Below are positions 35,876 through 43,265 of a stretch of 64,000 nt of DNA, one piece after another. The notes below the pieces were generated by a model that was given only the letters and a program-made list of their open reading frames with translations, made no database searches and was not told the origin of the DNA. Origin of the DNA: Sphingobium sp. EM0848 (GTDB lineage: Bacteria; Pseudomonadota; Alphaproteobacteria; Sphingomonadales; Sphingomonadaceae); NCBI RefSeq assembly GCF_013375555.1, contig NZ_JABXWB010000001.1, forward strand, positions 2,871,501 to 2,935,500, read 5' to 3'. How positions within the stretch are numbered: position 1 is the stretch's first letter; each line of letters opens with the position of its first letter. The translations under genes were made by a program, and so were the position numbers.

Positions 35876-36626
35876 CTGCGTTTCCGCGTGGCGCGAGGCG
35901 GTGCGGGCAGTTGATGGCACAACCGGCCATCAAGCCTATAATGTCATCATCGACGTTGCCAATCCCTCGGCGCGCGCGACGCTCGCCGATCCCGTGGTCG
36001 CGGAGGTAGATGCCTTTCTCGCCGGGCGGGGCAAGAAGCCGATTGAGACGGTCGCCAACACGATCTTTCCGGCAGCGCTCTACCACCGCCATGGCGCGCC
36101 GCTCTTCTTCGATCGGTTCCGGGACAATGTGCTTCCGAAGGTCAGGTTGAAGGAAGCCTGGTCGGGCTACTATTTCGAGCGGATGATGCAGTTGCCCCAA
36201 CTCGACGGGCCGCCGATCAATCAGATTTGGGGGATCGTCAAGCGCCTGCGCAATCCGAAGGTGCGCGCCCTCAACAAGTTCGAGCTGAGCATTTTCGACC
36301 CTGCCCGCGACGTGAACGATTCGCCTTACGGCGGGCAGTGTCTGAGCTTCGCAAGCCTCAAGCTGATCGGCAAAGGCGATCAACGCCGGATCGCCATGAC
36401 GGCGTTCTACCGCAACCATTTCTACATCGAAAAGCTACTGGGCAATCTGATCGGCCTGGGTAGGTTGCAGTCGTTCATCGCCAAGGAGGGGCGGGTTGGA
36501 CTTGGACCGCTGACGATCGTCTCTACCCATGCCGAGATAGACACCGGCAAATGGAATCGCGGTGATCTCCAGGAGCTTTTTGCGCGCTGCGATCAGGCGA
36601 GCGCGCAGCTCCTCGCCGCAGCATAA
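35847..36626 (+). CDS. Thymidylate-synthase-superfamily protein, divergent
   Basis: 259 aa. Segment 155-235 aligns with the thymidylate synthase core: C165 (GGQCLSFASL, for the catalytic PC), R189 in AFYRNHFY (for YQRS), N200 in LLGNLIGL (for FNIA, exactly 11 residues after the Arg, as in E. coli ThyA), and H228 in STHAEI (for GDTHLY). The second residue of PCH and the Asp of YQRSxD are not conserved. It may methylate or hydroxymethylate a pyrimidine nucleotide, or have a related role. It overlaps the C1 gene and, tail to tail, the UDG gene (34 bases). Confidence 0.68.
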   Translation: MYLPVPSQPDCVSAWREAVRAVDGTTGHQAYNVIIDVANPSARATLADPVVAEVDAFLAGRGKKPIETVANTIFPAALYHRHGAPLFFDRFRDNVLPKVRLKEAWSGYYFERMMQLPQLDGPPINQIWGIVKRLRNPKVRALNKFELSIFDPARDVNDSPYGGQCLSFASLKLIGKGDQRRIAMTAFYRNHFYIEKLLGNLIGLGRLQSFIAKEGRVGLGPLTIVSTHAEIDTGKWNRGDLQELFARCDQASAQLLAAA

Positions 36627-37297
36627 GGCGCTTCCAATGGTAGGCGCGGCGTTTCGAGAGCGCTGCCATCAATTCCGTACATCGCAAACATGCCTTCGAT
36701 GAAGTCGCGCTGCCCGCCATAGCTCGGATGGCGGACGGCCGTCGTCGGGATACCGACATCGCCAAGGGCTAGGTGAGCATCGCGCCCGATCGCGACAATG
36801 CGCTGGGGCTGGAGCATGGCAATCAGCGCCTGAAGCAAAGGCCAGGTCGCTTCACGTTCTCCACGGGTATGACAACGGTTCGACAAGGGATCGCCCGCTT
36901 CATGCGGATGGAATGGGAAGACGTTCCAGAGCATGACCGGCTGTCCGATTTGTTCGAGCACGCGCCAGACAATCGCCGCCGTCCGCTCAGCGACCGCCGG
37001 GCCTTGCGTCGCACGTTGAAGTGCGATGCCGCCCATCAACGCGCCCGCCCTGTCGAGATGAATCTCATCCGTGAGGGGAACGCCCGTGCGCCGGCCGCCG
37101 CGATAGCCGAGGTCGCGGGCAATCCAGATTGTCTCCACCTTCGCGTCCAAGGCAGCGGTCAGTAGCCGTTCCAGATTGTCGCGCCGTTTGGCGGCCGCGT
37201 CGCGCCGGTCATGAACGGCGCAACGGTCACGCCAGGGATTGAAAACAGAAGGAAGCTCGGTTGCCGCCAGAGTGGAAACGAAATGCTTAGGGCTCAT
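36593..37297 (-). CDS. Uracil-DNA glycosylase family protein
   Basis: 234 aa. Nucleotide-site motif ARDLGYRGGRRTGVPLTDE, core MLWNVFPFHPHEAGDPLSNR, IVAIGRDA and the C-terminal motif VRHPSYGG (HPS in UDG families) identify the UDG superfamily. The usual catalytic Asp/Asn of family 1 is not clear. It might remove uracil or a modified base, or act on nucleotides. ATG 37297 overlaps the MazG-like stop by 4 bases. Convergent with the TS-like gene. Confidence 0.78.
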   Translation of the reverse strand: MSPKHFVSTLAATELPSVFNPWRDRCAVHDRRDAAAKRRDNLERLLTAALDAKVETIWIARDLGYRGGRRTGVPLTDEIHLDRAGALMGGIALQRATQGPAVAERTAAIVWRVLEQIGQPVMLWNVFPFHPHEAGDPLSNRCHTRGEREATWPLLQALIAMLQPQRIVAIGRDAHLALGDVGIPTTAVRHPSYGGQRDFIEGMFAMYGIDGSALETPRLPLEAPYAAARSCALA

Positions 37298-38472
37298 GAC
37301 GGCAGTTCCTTGATACGCAGGCGACGATGGGCGAAGTCGATCGTAACGCGACCGCGCCGGTGTTTCTGGAGGAAGCGGAAGGCCGCGTAGCCCTGGAGGA
37401 TCGCTTCCTCCCAGAGCCACAACGGACAGCGTTCGGATTCGTAGCCAGCGACGAACTGGCGGACATGCTTGAGCATGTCCAGCGGCAGGCCGCCTGATTT
37501 TACCTTGTCGAAGTAGCGAAGCTGCTGGGCCTGACCGAAAATCCACGAGGTGACGCCTTCCTCGATCAGGATGGCCCGCGCACCATCCTCCGCATCATCG
37601 AGCTTGGGGTCGCTCTTGCGCTTCAGGCGCAGCAACGCACGGATGACAGGCGACCAGCCCAAGACCGCCACATGCGCATAGTGAAAGACGTCGTGGAAGC
37701 GGTAATCGTCGGGTTCGACCGCATTGTCGGTGAGCCGATCACCGACGTAGACGCCGCTTGATCGCTGATAGACGAAGGTTTGGCCGCGAACCGTGCGCTC
37801 ATAGACGTCGATCGTCATCCGCCGAGGGAGTTGCTCCTCGGGGTCCATCGTCGCATCGGTTGGTGCCGGATAGACTTTCTCGCGGGGCCAGCGGTCAAAG
37901 ATCTTATGGAGGTTTTTGACGGCTGCGGCCTCAATCGTAACCCCGGAATCGTTGGCGGCCTGGATCAGCCTGCGCATGACCGCTACAAGCTGACCGGCGA
38001 GCATCGCCTTGTCTCGCGTCAACGCCCCCAATTGGAAGCCATTGACGAGGACGCCAACCTCGCCGGCGAGCGCGAGCAGCGTGTGCTCGAACTGCGGCAT
38101 GGGCGCCTTGGCCAGCGGAATATGGGCGGGCTGGAGCGCATGGAAGCTCAAGGCGCCGTTGCCTCCGGCCCGCCACTCATCGTCGCCACGCGCGGCGTTC
38201 GCCGCGATGTCGCTAAGCTCCAGCGCACTGCGACGCGCAACGGCCGCGAGATACCAAAGAACATCGCCAAGTTCCTCGGCAACGGCATCAGCATAGCCGA
38301 GGTAGGAGGCAGCATCGCGCTGTTTCTTCTTGGCCTCGCTTAGAAGGCTTCCCGCTTCGCCGAACAAACCGAGCATCGAGAATCCGAGTGCGCTTTTCCC
38401 GCTTCGCTGGTCCGTGCGAGCAGCCTGTTTGGCATAGTCATCGATCGTCAGGGCCGCAAACTCGTCCGCCAT
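37294..38472 (-). CDS. MazG-like nucleotide pyrophosphohydrolase-type protein
   Basis: 392 aa. An all-alpha NTP-PPase repeat at about 30-90 has GLFGEAGSLLSEAKKK then AEELGDVLWYLA (ExxD). The Glu normally found after GEAG is Ser here. A second, weaker repeat at 130-190 has LALAGEVGVLVNG and NLHKIFDRWP. The C-terminal 180 residues (YRFHDVFHYAHVAVLGWSPV and DMLKHVRQFVAGYESER) are of unknown fold. Expected activity: hydrolysis of (d)NTPs to NMPs, perhaps feeding or guarding pyrimidine pools with the TS- and UDG-like proteins. Coupled to the RHH gene by a 1-base overlap. Confidence 0.68.
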   Translation of the reverse strand: MADEFAALTIDDYAKQAARTDQRSGKSALGFSMLGLFGEAGSLLSEAKKKQRDAASYLGYADAVAEELGDVLWYLAAVARRSALELSDIAANAARGDDEWRAGGNGALSFHALQPAHIPLAKAPMPQFEHTLLALAGEVGVLVNGFQLGALTRDKAMLAGQLVAVMRRLIQAANDSGVTIEAAAVKNLHKIFDRWPREKVYPAPTDATMDPEEQLPRRMTIDVYERTVRGQTFVYQRSSGVYVGDRLTDNAVEPDDYRFHDVFHYAHVAVLGWSPVIRALLRLKRKSDPKLDDAEDGARAILIEEGVTSWIFGQAQQLRYFDKVKSGGLPLDMLKHVRQFVAGYESERCPLWLWEEAILQGYAAFRFLQKHRRGRVTIDFAHRRLRIKELPS

Positions 38473-38669
38473 CAGCTGCGCTTCCGGCGATCGGAGATTG
38501 CCTCCGGGGGCACATTGACGCCGTAGGCTTGGAGCGCCCGCAGTACGATCATGCGGATCGGTTCGCGGGCGTCGAGCGCCCGCTGACCAAGATCGCGCTT
38601 AGTCACCCCTGGGACCTGAATTTGAAGATGCTCGTCATCGGCATCGCTGCGAGCCTCCGCTTGTTTCAT
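38472..38669 (-). CDS. Small ribbon-helix-helix regulator
   Basis: 65 aa. LQIQVPGVTKRDLGQRALDA then REPIRMIVLRALQAYGV is an RHH/CopG pattern (beta strand then two helices). It is the first gene of the minus-strand operon with the MazG-like and UDG genes. Two copies of GTTTCATGAAA(A/C) overlie its start codon and upstream region, consistent with autorepression. Confidence 0.7.
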   Translation of the reverse strand: MKQAEARSDADDEHLQIQVPGVTKRDLGQRALDAREPIRMIVLRALQAYGVNVPPEAISDRRKRS

Positions 38670-38702
38670 GAAAACATTAAATCATAGTTTCATGAAACTA
38701 TG
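38663..38702. promoter_or_regulatory. Two RHH operator copies
   Basis: CATAGTTTCATGAAACTATG (38683-38702) is a perfect 20-base palindrome. A second GTTTCATGAAAA copy (38663-38674) overlies the RHH start codon. Centres are 24 bases apart, so dimers would bind on the same face of the helix. Confidence 0.7.
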
Positions 38703-38813
38703 AAGCTACGAATTGCTCGCGGGAGTAATACGATCGCGGAGGAGCTTGAGGGATGCGGGAAAGCACCCGGACAGAGAGCGGACAGCGGACTCTCGCTGTC
38801 GGCTCGGCGTCGC

Positions 38814-38842
38814 CAGGCAAGTGTTGTCACCACACTTGCCTG
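38814..38842. terminator. Strong hairpin, 11-base perfect stem
   Basis: CAGGCAAGTGT and ACACTTGCCTG pair perfectly around a 7-base loop (TGTCACC). It lies in the non-coding end of the element between the RHH promoter and tRNA-Gly. No T-run follows, so it may be structural, for instance near an attachment site. Confidence 0.4.
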
Positions 38843-38860
38843 ATTCCAGCCCGGATCGGC

Positions 38861-39022
38861 CATTGTCTCCAGCCAGTGGCCTATCAGGCAGAGCGGACGG
38901 GTTGCTTCGCGACACGGCCAATTGACGCAACTTTCGCTAGTCAACGCTATGGGTGGCCTATTTCTGGCAATTATCCGGAGACATTATGGAGACAACGGCC
39001 TCCGCGCCCAGCATTGTCTCCA
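38861..39022. repeat. Candidate attachment-site arm repeats next to tRNA-Gly
   Basis: The 11-mer CATTGTCTCCA occurs twice in direct orientation (38861-38871 and 39012-39022). Inverted GGAGACA copies lie between them at 38977 and 38988. Short repeats flanking a tRNA 3' end are typical of integrase arm sites. The stretch 38703-39073 has no gene. Confidence 0.5.
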
Positions 39023-39073
39023 ACGAAAAAGCGGCCCGAAGGACGCTAATCCACTGTTTTCTTTGATGAAAAC

Positions 39074-39148
39074 TGGAGCGGGCGAAGGGATTCGAACCCT
39101 CGACCCCAACCTTGGCAAGGTTGTGCTCTACCCCTGAGCTACGCCCGC
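39074..39148 (-). tRNA. tRNA-Gly (anticodon GCC)
   Basis: 75 bases including an encoded CCA. The acceptor stem is GCGGGCG/CGCCCGC, the D-arm GCTCAGGGGTAGAGC, the anticodon loop TTGCCAA and the T-arm GTTCGAATC. The 3' end points at the ICE cargo, so it is a plausible integration site for the element ending here. Chromosomal genes follow on the other side. Confidence 0.95.
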
Positions 39149-39404
39149 TCTGGCGGCCGGAGGAAGTGTCCCTCTCGGCGGGTGGGGGGCAACTAGCAGC
39201 GGCTTCCCACCTCGGCAAGGGTGAATTTTCAGAAAATGACATTTTTCTGCCGGGAGCCGATTTTCCCCCATGAAATCGGACAAATTCCCTCGGTCTTGGC
39301 GGGGCGCTGCAATCTGTTACACTTCCGATCCTCAATCCTTCATCGATGAGGGATATCATCGCTCCCCGCTTCATATCGCACGGGGATCAGGAGGAATGCA
39401 GCCC

Positions 39405-40046
39405 ATGACCGCCGAACCGTTGACGCGCCGCAGCCTGCTCCAGAGCAGCGCAGCCGCGGCCGCAGCGCTCCCTGCTCTGGGTGAAGCGCAAGCCGCCCCG
39501 GCGCGCCATCCGTCGGCCGGGAAGGAAGGAGCATCCATGACAGCCGTAGGACTGACCGTGAATGGCCGCGAGGTACATCTTCAGCTCGACCCGCGCACCA
39601 CTTTGCTCGATGCGCTGCGCGAGCATCTGCACCTGACCGGCACGAAAAAGGGCTGCGACCATGGGCAATGTGGCGCCTGCACGGTGATCGTGGAGGGAAG
39701 GCGCATCAATAGCTGCCTCACCCTTGCGGTGATGCATGAGGGGGAGCGCATCACGACCATCGAAGGGCTCGGCACGCCCGAGAAGCTTCATCCGATGCAG
39801 CGCGCCTTCATCACCCATGACGGCTATCAGTGCGGCTATTGCACGCCGGGCCAGATCTGCTCGGCAGTGGCGGTGCTGGAGGAGATTGAGGCGGGCATCC
39901 CCAGCCATGCGACGGACGATCTCGCCCATGTCGCCTTTTCCGACGGGGAGGTGCGCGAGCGGATGAGCGGCAATATCTGCCGCTGCGCCGCCTATCCCAA
40001 CATCATCGCCGCGATTCGTGACGTCGCGAAGGGAGAAAAGGCATGA
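39405..40046 (+). CDS. paoA: Periplasmic aldehyde oxidoreductase, 2Fe-2S subunit
   Basis: 213 aa. A Tat-type N-terminus (TRRSLLQSS) and an Ala-rich signal are followed by two 2Fe-2S domains: [16 protein letters not shown] with C...NSCL, then CGYCTPGQ and the paired NICRC. Same architecture as E. coli PaoA (YagT). AGGAGG at 39389-39394 is 10 bases before ATG 39405 and too close to ATG 39396, so 39405 is chosen. It accepts electrons from the Mo subunit. Overlaps paoB by 4 bases. Confidence 0.88.
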   Translation: MTAEPLTRRSLLQSSAAAAAALPALGEAQAAPARHPSAGKEGASMTAVGLTVNGREVHLQLDPRTTLLDALREHLHLTGTKKGCDHGQCGACTVIVEGRRINSCLTLAVMHEGERITTIEGLGTPEKLHPMQRAFITHDGYQCGYCTPGQICSAVAVLEEIEAGIPSHATDDLAHVAFSDGEVRERMSGNICRCAAYPNIIAAIRDVAKGEKA

Positions 40047-40993
40047 GGCCCTTCACCTACAGCCGCGCCGGTAGCGTCGAGGAGGCGGCGAAGACCGCCG
40101 CCGGGACGCAGGGCGCTCGCTTCATCGCGGGCGGCACCAATCTGCTCGACCTGATGAAGCTGCAGATCGAAACGCCGACCCATTTGATCGACGTCAATCA
40201 TCTCGGCCTCGACCGGATCGAGCCGACGGCGGAGGGCGGCCTGCGCATCGGTGCCATGGTGCGCAATACCGATCTTGCCGCCGATGCGACTGTCCGGCGC
40301 GACTATGCGGTGCTGAGCCGCGCGCTGCTCGCCGGTGCTTCGGGCCAGCTCCGCAACAAGGCGACGACGGGCGGCAACCTGCTTCAGCGTACCCGTTGCC
40401 CCTATTTCTACGACACCCGCATGCCGTGCAACAGGCGCAAGCCCGGCAGCGGCTGCGGCGCGCTCAAAGGCATGAGCCGCAGCCTGGCGATTCTGGGTAC
40501 GAGCGAGGCCTGCATTGCTCAGCATCCGTCCGACATGGCGGTCGCGCTGCGCCTGCTCGATGCCGGCGTTGACACGGTGAGCGCCGATGGCAGCCGCCGG
40601 ACGATACCGATCGCGGATTTTCATCGGCTGCCCGGCGACACCCCTGAAGTGGAAAATGCGCTCCGGCCCGGCGAGCTCATCACGTCGGTCACGCTGCCCA
40701 AACCGCTGGGCGGCACCCATATCTATCGCAAGGTCCGCGACCGCGCCTCCTACGCCTTCGCGCTGGTTTCGGTCGCGGCGGTGTTCGCCAAAGACGGCAA
40801 GGCCCGTTTCGCTTTCGGGGGCATAGCGACCAAGCCCTGGCGTAGCGACGCCGCCGATGCTTCGGCCTCCTCCGGCGCGGCGGCGGTGGCCGAAGCGGCC
40901 CTGAACGGCGCGCGCCCGACCGCGCATAATGCGTTCAAGCAGCAATTGACCACGCGCGTCCTCGCCTCGATCTATCGGCAAAAGGAGGCTTGA
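40043..40993 (+). CDS. paoB: Aldehyde oxidoreductase, FAD-binding subunit
   Basis: 316 aa xanthine-dehydrogenase-type FAD subunit. FAD motif region [13 protein letters not shown] with [14 protein letters not shown], followed by a 4Fe-4S-type Cys set ([20 protein letters not shown]) as in PaoB/YagS. Transfers electrons from 2Fe-2S centres to the final acceptor. ATGA overlap with paoA and 3-base gap to paoC. Confidence 0.9.
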   Translation: MRPFTYSRAGSVEEAAKTAAGTQGARFIAGGTNLLDLMKLQIETPTHLIDVNHLGLDRIEPTAEGGLRIGAMVRNTDLAADATVRRDYAVLSRALLAGASGQLRNKATTGGNLLQRTRCPYFYDTRMPCNRRKPGSGCGALKGMSRSLAILGTSEACIAQHPSDMAVALRLLDAGVDTVSADGSRRTIPIADFHRLPGDTPEVENALRPGELITSVTLPKPLGGTHIYRKVRDRASYAFALVSVAAVFAKDGKARFAFGGIATKPWRSDAADASASSGAAAVAEAALNGARPTAHNAFKQQLTTRVLASIYRQKEA

Positions 40994-40996
40994 GCC

Positions 40997-43213
40997 ATGA
41001 AGTTCGATTCTCCCGCCGCCGCCAACCCGATCGACCGGGGCCGTGTCATCGGTATTCCCCATGACCGGATCGAAGGCGCCGCAAAAGTCACCGGCACCGC
41101 GCCCTACGCCTATGAACGCCATGACGCCGCGCCCAATCCGGCCTATGGCTGGATCGTGGGTGCCGCCATCGCCAAGGGGCGGATCAGCGCCATGGACCTG
41201 CACGCCGCGCAAGCCGCGCCCGGCGTTCTGGGCATCGTCACCCATCAAAATGCCGGGCCGCTCGGCAAGGGCGATATGAACACCGCCCATCTGCTCGGCG
41301 GGCCGCAGATCGAGCATTATGAACAGGCGGTGGCACTGGTCGTTGCCGACACGCTGGAAAATGCGCGGGATGCCGCCCAGCTCATCCGTATCGATTATGC
41401 GCCGGAAAAGGGCCGCTTCGACCTTGCAGTGGAGCGGGACCGGGCGGCCGCGCCCGACAGCCTGCTGGGTGGCCCTCCCGACACGCACGCCGGCGATTTC
41501 GAGAGTGCTTTTGCCAAGGCGGCGGTGAAGATCGACCAGAGCTACACCACCCCCGACCAAAGCCATGCGATGATGGAGCCGCACGCGACGACCGCCGCAT
41601 GGAATGGCGACAAGCTCACGCTTTGGACGTCCAACCAGATGATTGCGTGGAGCGTCGGCGAAATGGCGCAGACGCTGAAAATCCCTAGGGAGAATATCCG
41701 CCTCATCTCGCCCTATATCGGCGGAGGCTTTGGCGCGAAGCTGTTCCTGCGCGCCGATGCGCTGCTGGCGGCGCTGGGGTCGCGGCTGGTCGGCCGGCCG
41801 GTCAAGGTGGCGATCGCCCGTCCGCAAATCCCCAACAACACCACCCATCGGCCCGCCACCATCCAGCGCATCCGAATCGGTGCGGACAAGCATGGCGTGA
41901 TCGACGCCATCGCCCATGAGGTCTGGTCCGGCGACTTGCCCGGTGGCGGCGCGGAAGGCGCGGCGCAGCAGACGCGCCTGCTCTATCGTGGCGCCAACCG
42001 GCTGACGGCGCACCGGCTCGCGACGCTCGACCTTCCGGAAGGCAATGCGATGCGCGCGCCGGGCGAGGCCGTGGGCCTGCTGGCGCTGGAAGTCGCGATG
42101 GATGAACTGGCGGAGGCCTGTGGCGTTGATCCGGTCGAACTGCGCATCCGCAACGATGTGCAATATGATCCCGAAGCCGGACCGCAGCGCCCCTTCTCCA
42201 GCCGCAAGCTGGTCGAATGTCTCCGCCAGGGCGCGGAACGCTTCGGCTGGAGCCATCGCAACCCCAGGCCCGGACAGGTCCGTGACGGGCGCTGGCTGGT
42301 CGGCATGGGCGTCGCTTCGGCCTTCCGCAACAATCTGGTCATGAAATCGGGCGCGCGCATCGGCGTCGATGCAAAGGGGCATGTCATCGTCGAAACCGAC
42401 ATGACCGATATCGGCACCGGCAGCTACACGATCATCGGCCAGACGGCGGCGGAGATGCTGGGCGTGCCGCTGGAGGCCGTGACCGTGCGGCTGGGCGACA
42501 GCCGCTTTCCGGCATCGGCCGGATCGGGTGGGCAATGGGGCGCGAACAGCGCCACGGCGGGCGTCTATGCCGCCGCCATGGCCCTGCGTGCGAAGCTGGC
42601 GGAAAAGGCGGGCTTCCCGGCCGACAAGGCGTTGTTCGAGGATGGGCTGGTGCGTCTTGGCAATCAGGCCCAGCCGCTCGGCGCGCTGGCCGGGCGTGAG
42701 GGGCTGTGGGCGGAGGACAGCATGGAATATGGCGACCTCACCCAACGCTATGTCCAGGCCACTTTCGGCGCGCATTTCTGCGAGGTCGGCGTGGACATCG
42801 ATACGACCGAGGTTCGCATCCGGCGCATGGGCGGGGCCTTTGCCGCGGGGCGCATCCTCAACCCCAAATCGGCACGCAGTCAGGTGATCGGCGCCATGAC
42901 CATGGGCGTCGGCGCGGCGCTGATGGAGGAACTGTCCGTCGACACCCGCTTCGGCTTTTTCGTCAATCACGACATGGCCGAATATCTGGTGCCGGTCCAT
43001 GCCGACATTCCCGATCAGGACGTGCTGTTCATCGAGGAACTGGACGACAAAAGCTCTCCCATGAAGGCGAAGGGCGTCGGTGAACTGGGCATTTGCGGGG
43101 CGGGGGCGGCGGTCGCCAATGCGATCTACAACGCCACGGGCGCGCGCCTGCGGGATTATCCGCTGACGATCGACAGGATTCTGGCTGCGTCAACGGGCAA
43201 AAGGGTCGCTTGA
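40997..43213 (+). CDS. paoC: Aldehyde oxidoreductase, molybdenum cofactor-binding subunit
   Basis: 738 aa. YIGGGFGAKLFLRAD and MRAPGEAVGLLALE are family motifs, and the catalytic Glu lies in MKAKGVGELGICGAG. Mo-cofactor contact loops such as TDIGTGSYTIIGQTAAEM are also present. It should oxidise aromatic or other aldehydes to acids in the periplasm together with PaoAB. No XdhC-like or PaoD maturation gene is next to it in this window. Confidence 0.9.
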   Translation: MKFDSPAAANPIDRGRVIGIPHDRIEGAAKVTGTAPYAYERHDAAPNPAYGWIVGAAIAKGRISAMDLHAAQAAPGVLGIVTHQNAGPLGKGDMNTAHLLGGPQIEHYEQAVALVVADTLENARDAAQLIRIDYAPEKGRFDLAVERDRAAAPDSLLGGPPDTHAGDFESAFAKAAVKIDQSYTTPDQSHAMMEPHATTAAWNGDKLTLWTSNQMIAWSVGEMAQTLKIPRENIRLISPYIGGGFGAKLFLRADALLAALGSRLVGRPVKVAIARPQIPNNTTHRPATIQRIRIGADKHGVIDAIAHEVWSGDLPGGGAEGAAQQTRLLYRGANRLTAHRLATLDLPEGNAMRAPGEAVGLLALEVAMDELAEACGVDPVELRIRNDVQYDPEAGPQRPFSSRKLVECLRQGAERFGWSHRNPRPGQVRDGRWLVGMGVASAFRNNLVMKSGARIGVDAKGHVIVETDMTDIGTGSYTIIGQTAAEMLGVPLEAVTVRLGDSRFPASAGSGGQWGANSATAGVYAAAMALRAKLAEKAGFPADKALFEDGLVRLGNQAQPLGALAGREGLWAEDSMEYGDLTQRYVQATFGAHFCEVGVDIDTTEVRIRRMGGAFAAGRILNPKSARSQVIGAMTMGVGAALMEELSVDTRFGFFVNHDMAEYLVPVHADIPDQDVLFIEELDDKSSPMKAKGVGELGICGAGAAVANAIYNATGARLRDYPLTIDRILAASTGKRVA

Positions 43214-43265
43214 ACTTCTGCGACGGCACCCCTAGTCCCTCCGCAAAAGAGAGGGAAAGGGCGCC

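Noticed and set aside
38690..39137. Short open frames between the RHH gene and tRNA-Gly
   Set aside because: Overlap palindromes, repeats and the tRNA; no sign of coding, and no integrase remnant could be recognised.
39992..43000. 1002-codon open frame antisense to paoABC
   Set aside because: Mirror of a GC-rich, confidently identified operon; Arg/Gly/His-rich composition with no domain or ribosome binding site.
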